64,000 bases of DNA from CAVXYG01 sp963766005. GTDB lineage: Bacteria > Actinomycetota > Actinomycetes > S36-B12 > GCA-2699445. Of this stretch, positions 53,220 to 61,455 are shown piece by piece. Location of the stretch: positions 62,001-126,000 of the forward strand of contig CAVXYG010000004.1 in the NCBI GenBank assembly GCA_963766005.1. Direction: 5' to 3'. The first letter of the stretch is position 1. Each line of letters starts with the position of its first letter. A program made the translations under genes and the position numbers. The notes below the pieces were generated by a model, which was given only the letters and a program-made list of their open reading frames with translations, searched no databases and had not been told where the DNA came from.

Positions 53220-53593
53220 TCTATCTCGACCTGGAGGATCTGCTCCATGTCGCCGGCAGGGTGCTGCCATCGGTCGACGTGCGAGATGTCGGGCTGCTGG
53301 AGTCGGCACTGGCCCGACCCCGGGCCCGCGCCTTCGGCTCGGATGCCTATCCCGAGCTGCACACCAAGGCAGCAGCACTGCTCGACTCCGTCGCCGGCAA
53401 CCACGGGCTGGTCGACGGGAACAAGCGGTTGGCGCTGGCGGCCACCATCGCGTTCCTCGGGATCAACGGCTGGCGGCTCACCCTCACCAACGACGAGGCT
53501 TACGAACTCGTCATGGCCGTCGCATCCGGGGATCTCGATGACCTGCAGACCATCGCCGACAGCCTCCGAACAGGCAGCCAGCCGCGCCGCTAG
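53216..53593 (+). CDS. doc: Doc-type (Fic-fold) toxin
   Basis: A 125-residue death-on-curing toxin. The Doc active site H63-G-L-V-D67-G-N69-K70-R71 matches HxFx(D/N)xNK(R), used to phosphorylate elongation factor EF-Tu and stop translation. The N-terminal IYLDLEDLLHVA and ALARP segments are also family-typical. GTG 53216 overlaps the antitoxin stop. Length is normal and all key residues are present, so it is probably active. Confidence 0.92.
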   Translation: MIYLDLEDLLHVAGRVLPSVDVRDVGLLESALARPRARAFGSDAYPELHTKAAALLDSVAGNHGLVDGNKRLALAATIAFLGINGWRLTLTNDEAYELVMAVASGDLDDLQTIADSLRTGSQPRR

Positions 53594-53865
53594 TCCCCGC
53601 GAGTCAGGTCCGCCTGAACAACGCAGAGACCTGCCTCATGGTCGCATTGGCGGCGCCATCGTTATGCAGAACCGCAAGGCCGACATTGCCGCCCGCGGAT
53701 GTCGGCGTTGCAGGGCGATGCGTCATGGCGCCGCGCGAGTGAAACAGCCAAGGCTGTCGGGTCCGCTGACGCGCAGAGGTGAGTCGGCTGCGGAAGCGGT
53801 CCCCGTGGAATTGGAGGCTCGCCGCCGGTACCGGGTCCCACCACCTGCCTGATGGAGGACCAGCA
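53594..53865. other. Intergenic; possible esterase-like remnant on minus strand
   Basis: Minus-strand codons ending at 53604 read GGNVGLAVLHNDGAANATMR then QVSALFRRT and a stop, resembling the end of a serine hydrolase or carboxypeptidase. The upstream part is missing. Not recognised with confidence. Confidence 0.35.
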
Positions 53866-54865
53866 ATAAGCATCGACACCGACACCGTCCACGACGCGGT
53901 GATTGTCGGCGGCGGTATCGCGGGGATTACCACCGCCTACCTGCTCCGGGACCAGCAGGTCCTGCTGCTGGAGCAGGAGGATCGGTGCGGCGCCCGGGAT
54001 CGGGTCGGGGCTCATGCTCGCAGTCCTCGGGCTGGGCGAGATGGCCCTTGTGACCGGCGGCTTCCAACAGGTCACCGACCGGATGCTGGCCGCGATCGGG
54101 GACAGTGCCCGGTGCGGCGTCGATGTCCAGCAGGTCGACGAGCGAGACGGCCTGGTTCACACCCGCTGCCGGGTCGACGGCCGCGACGTGGTCGTCCGGT
54201 CCGAGCGGGCCGTGGTGGCCGCGCAGGCCCCGGCCGCGGCGCGGCTGGTCCCCGGGATGCCGGAGGAGCAGCGGCAGGCGCTGCAGGCCGTGCGGTACGG
54301 CCCGATCGTCATGGTCTCGGTCATCTTCCGCAGGGACGTGCCATGGCAGCGGTTCCTCGCCTTGATGAGTGACGACAGCGTGTTCCAGGGCGTGGTCGAT
54401 CAGACCCTCGACACTCCCGGACGACACCCCGGACAACCCGCTGGTCTGCAACTTCATCGTCACGCAGTACCCCGACGAGCGGGAGCAGATCGACCAGCTC
54501 CTGGCGCGAGCGATGAGGAGCTCGTCGCCGACGTGCTGGCCGACTTCCAGCGGATCATCCCGGTGCCGGCGGGGGAGCGGGTCGAGGACTACGTGCTCGA
54601 CACCACGGTGACGCGCTACCCGCTGGGGGAGATCGAGCTGTCCCCGGAGTACTTCACCGAGCAGCTCCCGCACCTGGCGACCCCGGTCGGCAACATCCAC
54701 TTCGCCGGGGACTACACCCACTACGTCTCGTTCGTGGAGGGCGCCGTCTACAGCGCCTTCCGGGTGGCGCGGGCGTTGGGCAGCGACCGCGTGGTGTCGG
54801 AGGAAGACGAGCACTACTTCAGGTTCCTGCCCGCGCTGAAGTACCTGCTCGGTTTGGGGCGGTAG
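53866..54865 (+). pseudogene. FAD-dependent amine-oxidase-like gene, decayed
   Basis: GGAGG (53854-53858) is followed by ATA (53866) where a start codon is expected. The frame then gives the FAD fold DAVIVGGGIAGITTAYLLRD. After LLEQEDRCGARD the middle of the protein (perhaps 150-250 residues) is missing, and the family resumes in another register (GLGEMALVTGGFQQVTDRML). Near 54415 the frame slips (DDTPDNPLVCNFIVTQYPDE) and near 54510 it slips back. It ends well with VGNIHFAGDYTHYVSFVEGA, the FAD-closing motif. Lost start, deletion and paired frameshifts make this a true pseudogene. Confidence 0.85.
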
Positions 54866-54989
54866 CGCTCCCGGTGAACGGCGTCCGGATCTGGATTTCT
54901 ACACGCGCCACCAACGACAGATGAGTCGGCGGCAAGCACGCGATCCCACCGCGGTTCCGTGGACGAGTCGGTGCTGGGCGTGCTGACGG

Positions 54990-55364
54990 CTAGTTCCGCT
55001 TGCGGTCGGGATCGCTCCACTTCCAGATGCCGAAGCACACCATCAGCACCAGATCTGCCACCACCCAGTAGAAGATGATGATGAACGCTACGAAGCCCGC
55101 CTCGACGTCGGGGTAGCGGGACGGCCACCAGATGAGCAAGACAAGGAACGCCGCTTGGATCAGGAGGAACGCCCGTAGCGCTATCGACATCTTGCCGACG
55201 TGCTCCGGGTGCTGGCTGCGCTCGGGGCTGCCATCGGTCTGCTCCGCAACGACATCATCCCGGTCGATCCCATTGGATTCTGCGGCCGGATGCAGACCTT
55301 CGCCAACATCAGCGGCGTCCATGTTGCCCGCCTCTTCCCGGGATGCGCCGGGGTGCTCCGTCAT
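54990..55364 (-). CDS. Small two-helix membrane protein
   Basis: A 124-residue protein. The N-terminal ~60 residues are acidic and hydrophilic. Two membrane helices follow (AFLLIQAAFLVLLIWWP and FIIIFYWVVADLVLMVCFGI) joined by SRYPDVEAGFV. GAGGAGG precedes ATG 55364. No family recognised. It stands alone with no operon partner. Confidence 0.7.
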   Translation of the reverse strand: MTEHPGASREEAGNMDAADVGEGLHPAAESNGIDRDDVVAEQTDGSPERSQHPEHVGKMSIALRAFLLIQAAFLVLLIWWPSRYPDVEAGFVAFIIIFYWVVADLVLMVCFGIWKWSDPDRKRN

Positions 55365-55749
55365 CGCGCCACCTCCTCATCGACCTGCCAGGCGGTCGAC
55401 CCGCTCACGCCCTGCGATCAAAGGCTCGGCTATCGAAGCGCAGCCAGCAAGAGGACAACGGCCTCATGGTGGGCTCGAGCATGGCCGGCTGGTCAGGTTC
55501 GACAGGGACTCGTCACTGATCCGCGCCCCAGCGCGACGGTTTGGGGGCGACACCGGGGCCGCGGCGGGAGTGTCGGGATGGGGTTGCGCTGGCTACCCCC
55601 GACTCTCGACGAGGCGCAGCGGCGGCGAGACCTGCCGGCCCCGACTTCCGCGCCCGAAACGGTGCCCCCGCTGGACCGGGTCGTGGACGATGCGGCGACC
55701 GCGGTTGTGGCGACACTGTCGCGCAAGCGTGTGGCAGGGTTGCCGCCCA
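55365..55749. other. Intergenic region with a degenerate repeat
   Basis: About 385 bp with no gene. It contains a CGCGACGGTTTGGGGGC tract (about 55510-55547) that partly repeats at 59254-59292. Confidence 0.45.
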
Positions 55750-57474
55750 TCAGCGGGACCGGCGGGGCTCCCATCGGAACCACCGCAGGGCCACCAGCGC
55801 CGCGCCGACCAGCCATCCGGCCATGACCAGCAGATGCCCCCAGAACGCGCCGTCGAGCGCTCCGCCGCTGGTGGCTGCCACGGCCGCCGCCACCGCGTGC
55901 CGCAGCGGGAAGGCCCACCCGATCGCATTCAGCACCGCGGGCATCTCCTCGACCGCGATGAAGATGTCCGAGACGAACGACAGCGGGAGCAGCAGCGACA
56001 GCGTGGCCGCGACGACCGCCTGGGGTCCGTCGACCAGGCTCACCAGGGCCAGCCCGCAGGCGGCGAAGCACATGATCGCCAGAGTGAAGACCAGCAGTGT
56101 CGGCAGCCAGCGGCCCGGCGGGAGGCTGACCCCGAATGCCGCGGCACCCACGCCGAACACCAGCGTCACGGTGAGCAGTCCCACCAGCAGCGAGGACGCG
56201 ATGTGGCCCACCAGGTAGGACCAGGGCGGCATGGGGGTGCCCCGCAGCCGCTTCAGCACGCCCTGGCCGCGCTGCTCGGCAATCCCGCCGGCGAGATTGA
56301 CGAAGGCGGCCACCGCCACCCCGTACACGGCGAATCCCGCGGCCAGGTACTGGGCCAGCGGCAGGCCCGCCCATTCCGCGTCCTCGCCGCTGACGACGGC
56401 GAAGAACGACAGCAGCAGCAGCGGGAACAGGACGGAGAAGAAGACCGACATCGGATCGCGGACCACCTGCGCCAGCGCGTACCGGGTCTGGCCCAGGGCG
56501 TACCCCCAACTGCTCGGTGCGCCTGAGTCGATGACCGTGATCTGCCCGGCCGCACGCTCCTCGACCGGGGGCTCGAGGGCGTTGGCGTCACCGAGGCCTG
56601 CCTCCGCTTCGGCGGCTGCCTCCGGTGAGGCTGCCCGATGCTTCCCGCGCCGGGTCGATACCCCGCCGCTCGGCTCCCAGGTCAGTGCCTGCCGGGCGAT
56701 GACGATCCCGGCCACCAGCCAGGTTGCCATGACGGCGATGTTCCCCCAGTCGGGGATGCTGGCGTCGATGTAGGGGTTGAATCCGTCGGTAAACGACTCC
56801 ACGAACGGCTGCAGCGGGAACACCGCGGCGATCCGGTCCATCCAGGTCGGCAGGTCCCCGATGCCGAAGATGCCGGAGACGAAGGCCAGCAGGATCAGGC
56901 TGGTGTTGGCGAAGGCGGTGGCGGCGTTCGGGGTGGGGGCGACGGCAGCGACGGCCAGGCCCAGTGCCGTGAAGCAGGAGGCGCCCACGACGAAGGTGAG
57001 CAGCAGCGCCGGGATGTTGGCTGCGATGATCTGCACGTCGTAGAACACCACCCCGACCGTGATCATGATGACCACCGCCAGGGATGCCACCCAGACCGCC
57101 GACAGCACCCGGCCGGCCAGCTGCACCCACGGCCGCAGCGGGGTGCCCCGCAGTCGCTTCAGCACCCCGGACTGCCGGGCGTAGGCCAGCGAGATGGCCA
57201 GCGACATGTAGCAGGCCATGCCGGTGGCGAAGACCGCGAACACCGGCGCCGTGTACTGCGCCAACCGCAGGCCGGTCTCATCGTCGATCACCGCGTTGCC
57301 GTAGATGGCGGACAGCACGACGAGGAAGGTCAGCGGGAACACCAGGGTGAAGAACGCCGCGAACGGATTGCGCCAGAAGTTCCGGTTGGCATAGCGGAAC
57401 TGGCTCCACAACTGGCGCGGGGTCGGCACCGGGTCCGCCGGCCGTGCCGCGGCTCGGGCCACCGCCGTGCTCAT
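55750..57474 (-). CDS. ABC-2 exporter permease, two permease units fused
   Basis: A 574-residue permease made of two ABC-2 membrane domains in tandem (about 20-275 and 335-570). Each carries the same amphipathic signature: SGVLKRLRGTPLRPW in the first and QGVLKRLRGTPMPPW in the second. A charged linker (about 280-330) joins them. It pairs with the ATPase gene (ATGA overlap, 57471-57474). Such systems export drugs, lipids or antibiotics; the substrate is not readable. The fusion means one polypeptide could supply the whole transmembrane dimer. Confidence 0.92.
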   Translation of the reverse strand: MSTAVARAAARPADPVPTPRQLWSQFRYANRNFWRNPFAAFFTLVFPLTFLVVLSAIYGNAVIDDETGLRLAQYTAPVFAVFATGMACYMSLAISLAYARQSGVLKRLRGTPLRPWVQLAGRVLSAVWVASLAVVIMITVGVVFYDVQIIAANIPALLLTFVVGASCFTALGLAVAAVAPTPNAATAFANTSLILLAFVSGIFGIGDLPTWMDRIAAVFPLQPFVESFTDGFNPYIDASIPDWGNIAVMATWLVAGIVIARQALTWEPSGGVSTRRGKHRAASPEAAAEAEAGLGDANALEPPVEERAAGQITVIDSGAPSSWGYALGQTRYALAQVVRDPMSVFFSVLFPLLLLSFFAVVSGEDAEWAGLPLAQYLAAGFAVYGVAVAAFVNLAGGIAEQRGQGVLKRLRGTPMPPWSYLVGHIASSLLVGLLTVTLVFGVGAAAFGVSLPPGRWLPTLLVFTLAIMCFAACGLALVSLVDGPQAVVAATLSLLLPLSFVSDIFIAVEEMPAVLNAIGWAFPLRHAVAAAVAATSGGALDGAFWGHLLVMAGWLVGAALVALRWFRWEPRRSR

Positions 57475-58400
57475 TGGTTGTTCCCCTGGGTCAGATCGAG
57501 GTACACGTCCTCCAGGCTGGGCCGGCTGGTGGTGAGCCCGACCAGTTGGATGCCGCGCTCCAGCGCCCACGACGTGAGGGCGTGCAGGTCCGCGGTGGGG
57601 TCCGCGGAGCCGAGGTCGATCTGGTTGCCGTGCGTGCGGGGTCGTCCCAGCCCAACCGCCGGCAGATCATCCGGCCCCAGGCCGTCGGGCAGGTCGAAGG
57701 AGATCACCGCGTCCACCCCGCCTGCGGCGACGAGTCCCGCGGGGGTGTCCAGTGCCACCAGGCGTCCGGACTGGATCACCGCGACCCGGTCGGCGAGGTG
57801 CTCGGCCTCCTCCATGTAGTGCGTCGTCAGCAGGATGGTGGTGCCGAGGTCCCGCAGCGAGGCGATGAGGTCCCAGGCCTGCCGCCGGGCCGAGGGGTCG
57901 AACCCGGTGGTCGGTTCGTCGAGGAACAGCAGTTCCGGATCGCCGACCAGCCCCAGTGCCAGGTCGAGCCGGCGGCGCTGACCGCCGGAGAGGGTCTTGG
58001 TCCGCGCCTTCGCCTTGTCCGACAGCCCGACGCGCTCGATGACCTCGGCCACGTCCCGGTGCTTCGGGTACAGCCCGGCGTACATGGTCACCAGTTCGCG
58101 GACGGTGAACTCCTCATCGAAGCCGGCCTCCTGCAGCACGATCCCGATCCGCTGCCGGTAGGCGCTACCCCCGGTCTGCGGGTCCATCCCCAGCACGGTG
58201 ACGCTGCCCCCGGAGCGGTGCCGGTGGCCCTCCAGGATCTCCACCGTGGTCGTCTTGCCGGCGCCGTTGGGTCCCAGGAATGCGAACACCTCGCCGGGCT
58301 CGATGGTGAAGCTCAGCCCATCGACTGCTCGCAGGTCCCCGTAGTGCTTGCGCAGTTCATCGACGACCACGACCGGGCCGTCCTGGGTTTCGGGCCTCAT
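57471..58400 (-). CDS. ABC transporter ATP-binding protein (DrrA/CcmA-type)
   Basis: A 309-residue ATPase. Walker A is FLGPNGAGKTTT, Q-loop IVLQEAGF, signature LSGGQRRRLDLALGL, Walker B LLFLDEPTTGFD and H-loop LLTTHYMEEA. The C-terminal ~80 residues form the DrrA-type extension (LTTSRPSLEDVYLDLTQ). ATG 58400 is used, but GGAGG lies only 1 nt ahead of it, so the true start is uncertain. Drives the fused permease that overlaps its stop. Confidence 0.94.
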   Translation of the reverse strand: MRPETQDGPVVVVDELRKHYGDLRAVDGLSFTIEPGEVFAFLGPNGAGKTTTVEILEGHRHRSGGSVTVLGMDPQTGGSAYRQRIGIVLQEAGFDEEFTVRELVTMYAGLYPKHRDVAEVIERVGLSDKAKARTKTLSGGQRRRLDLALGLVGDPELLFLDEPTTGFDPSARRQAWDLIASLRDLGTTILLTTHYMEEAEHLADRVAVIQSGRLVALDTPAGLVAAGGVDAVISFDLPDGLGPDDLPAVGLGRPRTHGNQIDLGSADPTADLHALTSWALERGIQLVGLTTSRPSLEDVYLDLTQGNNQ

Positions 58401-58942
58401 ACCTCCATGATGGTCCGCGGCGGGGCAGTGGGTAGGGGACTTGGCCCCTCGGCTGCTTCCCTCGGCGCGGCCTGCGTTCCCCCGCGGTCGCCCTTCACTG
58501 CCGCAGCCCCGCTGGCCCTGCCCGCAGCCCGGGGCGACGATCCACCCCAGCCCGCCGCGCCGCATGCGTGAGTCGCGCCACCCGCACGCACGGCCCCGGG
58601 TGCTGTTGCCGGGGCTGCTGTGCCGTCGCGCATCTCCCACCGGCCTCGACCCACCGGCCCCGCCCTGGGCGACGCACCACTAGCCACGATCACCCGCACC
58701 TTCCGGCACGATGCTGCGATCGATCAGCCAGGCCCGGCCGGTGTCCGTCGCCCATGGCTCTCGCGCCAGGCGAACCACCCCCCAGCTGGAACGCATACAG
58801 GGCGCGGGTCCGCCCGGAGTGCGCCTCCACCACCCACCCATGCGTCAGGAGAGCCCGGAAGATTCCCGTGCAGCGCGCCTGGACTCGGCAAGCCACGCTA
58901 CCGCGCCCAGCACGGGAACCAGGACGATGAAGAATGCCCACG
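58401..58942. other. Gene-free region upstream of the ABC operon
   Basis: About 540 bp. It must hold the promoter for the leftward ABC genes. Low-quality frames only. Confidence 0.4.
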
Positions 58943-59215
58943 TCAGGCGCTGAGTGCTCGTTCGAGGTTGCCGCGGGCGCGTTCGTGGTGCTCGCCTGCT
59001 GCGGCGCTCGGCGCGTCGGGCCATGATCTGGGCGTCGTGGAGCGGGACGCCAGCATCGAGGGCGTTGGTGATCGCGGCGTGGCGCAGGGAGTGCGGGCTG
59101 ATGGGCCGGGGGATCGTCGCGGCTTTGGCGATCTGGGCGACCATCCGGTAGACGTCGCGGCGATCGATCGGCTGGCCGGACAGTGGTTCTGCGGATCAGC
59201 GGTCCCGAGGGGTGC
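58943..59215 (-). pseudogene. Tyrosine recombinase (integrase) C-terminal remnant
   Basis: The minus strand reads PLSGQPIDRRDVYRMVAQIA, KAATIPRPISPHSLRHAAIT, NALDAGVPLHDAQIMARRA. It then continues, in another frame, as EHHERARGNLERALSA and a stop at 58943. The HSLRH box and the final RARGNL element are those of phage-type tyrosine recombinases. The nucleophile Tyr normally in EHYxRARGNL is His here. The N-terminal half is gone. Dead. Confidence 0.8.
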
Positions 59216-59257
59216 TGGCCGCACCACGATGCGACGATCACGTTGAGCGACCGTCAT

Positions 59258-59301
59258 GAGTCTGCCCCCACCGCGACGGTTTCGGGGCTGGGTCCAGACT
59301 C
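59258..59301. repeat. Imperfect inverted repeat beside the integrase remnant
   Basis: GAGTCTG (59258-59264) and CAGACTC (59295-59301) are perfect arms, with an inner CCCA/TGGG pair. It overlaps a tract partly repeated at 55510-55547 on the other side of the ABC operon. Confidence 0.5.
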
Positions 59302-59603
59302 GAACGTCGGAGGCTCACGCCGTGGTCGCGCTGAGTGAGATCGGGCGATGCACCGCCGAATGCAGGTCCGCCCTTGCGCGGGGCGATGACGTCGCGGCGA
59401 GGGTCTATCGCGGCGGTAGGCCGCAGCGCCGCTGCCCGGGACGGACGTGGCGCGGTGGGACACGTTGCCGGCGGCAGGCAGTGGACACCCGCCCGGTACG
59501 CGGCATGGCCGACCCTCACGAGAGACTGAAGGTGGAGGCGGTGAAACGCGGATCGTGGAGCGTTGTCAGCAACGCTGAACCACCGCCGGAAGGGGGCGCT
59601 CGG

Positions 59604-60326
59604 ATGCGAGGGAGGGCCATGCGGCGGATGGCCGTCGTTGCTGCGGGGCTGTTGGCCGCGGCGGGCGCCACGGCGTTCAACCGAAGCCGCCGAAGGGCGC
59701 ATCGATGTGAGGAGCGCAGGACCGACGAGTCCGTGTTCACGGTGTACGCGCCGGGCGGGAGGTACGGCTTCCTTTCGAACGGGCCGGTCGGCTGGGTTAT
59801 CGCCAGGACCATCCCGGTGACCGAGGCCGGCGTGCACGACGAGGTCGCCGCGATGCTCGACGTGCACCCCGACGACGAGCTGTTGGACATCGGCTGCGGC
59901 CCGGGGGCATTCCTTGCGACCAAGGCTCGGGACGCTCGCCGCGTGGTAGGCCTTGATCCGTCCGCGACGATGCTGCGCGTGGCTGAACGCAAGCTCGCGG
60001 AGCGGCTCCGGGCGGGGACAGCACGGCTCGTGACCGGCAGTGCCGACGAGCTTCCCTTCGGCGATGGCGAGTTCTCGGCAGTCACTGCTGTCTTCGCGCC
60101 GTATGACAACGCCGAGGTGTTTCGGGTGCTGCGCCCCGGCGGGCGCTTCGTCATCGCTGACAACGACCCCAGAAGGACGGCGAGTGAGCCAGCCGCCCGA
60201 TGGGGCCGTCAACGATGGACCGAGGCTGAGCATCGGCAGATGCTGCAGGACGCTGGTTTCGTGGACCCGACCGTCCGAGACAAGGGCGCCTACCGGTTCG
60301 TCAGCGCCTGCAAGCCCTCCGAGTAG
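59604..60326 (+). CDS. SAM-dependent methyltransferase with N-terminal hydrophobic segment
   Basis: A 240-residue class I methyltransferase. Motif I is ELLDIGCGPGAFLATKA, motif II VVGLDPSATML, and SADELPFGDGEFSAV and VLRPGGRFVIADND follow as in UbiE/Methyltransf_11 enzymes. Residues 6-26 (MRRMAVVAAGLLAAAGATAF) form a possible membrane anchor or signal. ATG 59604 follows AGGGGG, with ATG 59619 as alternative. Substrate unknown. Confidence 0.85.
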   Translation: MRGRAMRRMAVVAAGLLAAAGATAFNRSRRRAHRCEERRTDESVFTVYAPGGRYGFLSNGPVGWVIARTIPVTEAGVHDEVAAMLDVHPDDELLDIGCGPGAFLATKARDARRVVGLDPSATMLRVAERKLAERLRAGTARLVTGSADELPFGDGEFSAVTAVFAPYDNAEVFRVLRPGGRFVIADNDPRRTASEPAARWGRQRWTEAEHRQMLQDAGFVDPTVRDKGAYRFVSACKPSE

Positions 60327-60502
60327 CCGCCGACCGGGCTTATCTTGACCAGTACAAGGCCAGGGGTACAGGCACCTCCCAGCATGCGTGGGCGGACGAG
60401 GCTACGAGTCCCGCCGCGCTCGCACGACGATCCGGCCTTTCGCGATCCTTGCCAGCGCAACTCGCGGCGAAAGGTGGGCGACGGATCGGCCACCGGTCTT
60501 GA

Positions 60503-61438
60503 TCACGCGGAGGCTGTGGTGTTCGCGGCGCCTGGTGCCGGTGCCAGGTGCTCGCGAAGGAAGCTCAGTTCGTCGCGGACGGAGGCATCGAATCCGTGGT
60601 CGACGTAGATGTCGAAGTGTCCGAGATCGTAGTGGCGCACCACTGCTCGGGAGCCGGCACGGCGTGCTGCGGCCACCGCGGAGGCCGTTGGGGCCACCGT
60701 GTCGCGGTCGCAGATCTGGACCAGCCACGGGCAGGGCACCCGGTCGGCCACCCGGACGGGCCGGTGCAGCAACCCCGTCACCGCCAGTCGAGCGCACACC
60801 GCATTGACCCAGTCCGGGCCGGCGATGCGCCGATAGCCGGGCTCACAGTCCGGTGCGGACATCACGGCACCGGAGCCCGGCGGTCCGACGAGGGCGACGA
60901 AGGTCGGAGGCCGCCCAAGACCGGCGGCGAGAAGATCTGCTGCCACGGCTCGCGCCGCGACTGCCAGCACCCTTGCGGTCACCCCCGGCTGGGTCAGTGC
61001 CCTGCCGGTCGCGGTGACGCCATCCATCACCGGGCATTGCGAAACCACCGCGGCCACGCCACCGTCCTGCACGGCCGCGAGCACCACGTTGCCGCCGCCG
61101 TAGGAGGTGCCCCACAGGGCGACCCGATCGGGGTCGACATCATCACGCGACCGGACGTAGCGCACGGAAGCCAGGATGTCGTCGACCTGCTGCCGCGGGT
61201 CGAGCAACTGCCTCGGCTGGCCACCGCTGTCACCGAAATGCCGGTAGTCGATGACGAGCACGTGGAACCCCGCTGCGGCGAACCGCTGCGCGTAGGGCTG
61301 CAGGCCGCTGCGCTTCGTGCCCCCGGCCCCATGGGCCATCACCACGCACGGCCGGCGCCCAGTCCCGCCGGAGAACCACCACGCCGCGATGACATCGCCC
61401 CCGCTGCTGAAGGTCACATCCGCAGGGCCAGGAACCAT
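60503..61438 (-). CDS. Alpha/beta hydrolase (dienelactone/acetylxylan-esterase-like)
   Basis: A 311-residue serine hydrolase. VMAHGAGGTK supplies the oxyanion hole, ALWGTSYGGGNV the nucleophile Ser, QICDRDTVAP the Asp and YDLGHFDIYV the His. The long insert (about 150-230) forms a lid. The start is set at ATG 61438, 8 nt after GGAGGAGG; the GTG 61459 reading would bury that ribosome-binding site. It lies 17 bp behind the metallo-beta-lactamase gene and probably shares its transcript. Confidence 0.9.
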   Translation of the reverse strand: MVPGPADVTFSSGGDVIAAWWFSGGTGRRPCVVMAHGAGGTKRSGLQPYAQRFAAAGFHVLVIDYRHFGDSGGQPRQLLDPRQQVDDILASVRYVRSRDDVDPDRVALWGTSYGGGNVVLAAVQDGGVAAVVSQCPVMDGVTATGRALTQPGVTARVLAVAARAVAADLLAAGLGRPPTFVALVGPPGSGAVMSAPDCEPGYRRIAGPDWVNAVCARLAVTGLLHRPVRVADRVPCPWLVQICDRDTVAPTASAVAAARRAGSRAVVRHYDLGHFDIYVDHGFDASVRDELSFLREHLAPAPGAANTTASA

Positions 61439-61455
61439 CGCACCCACCTCCTCCG

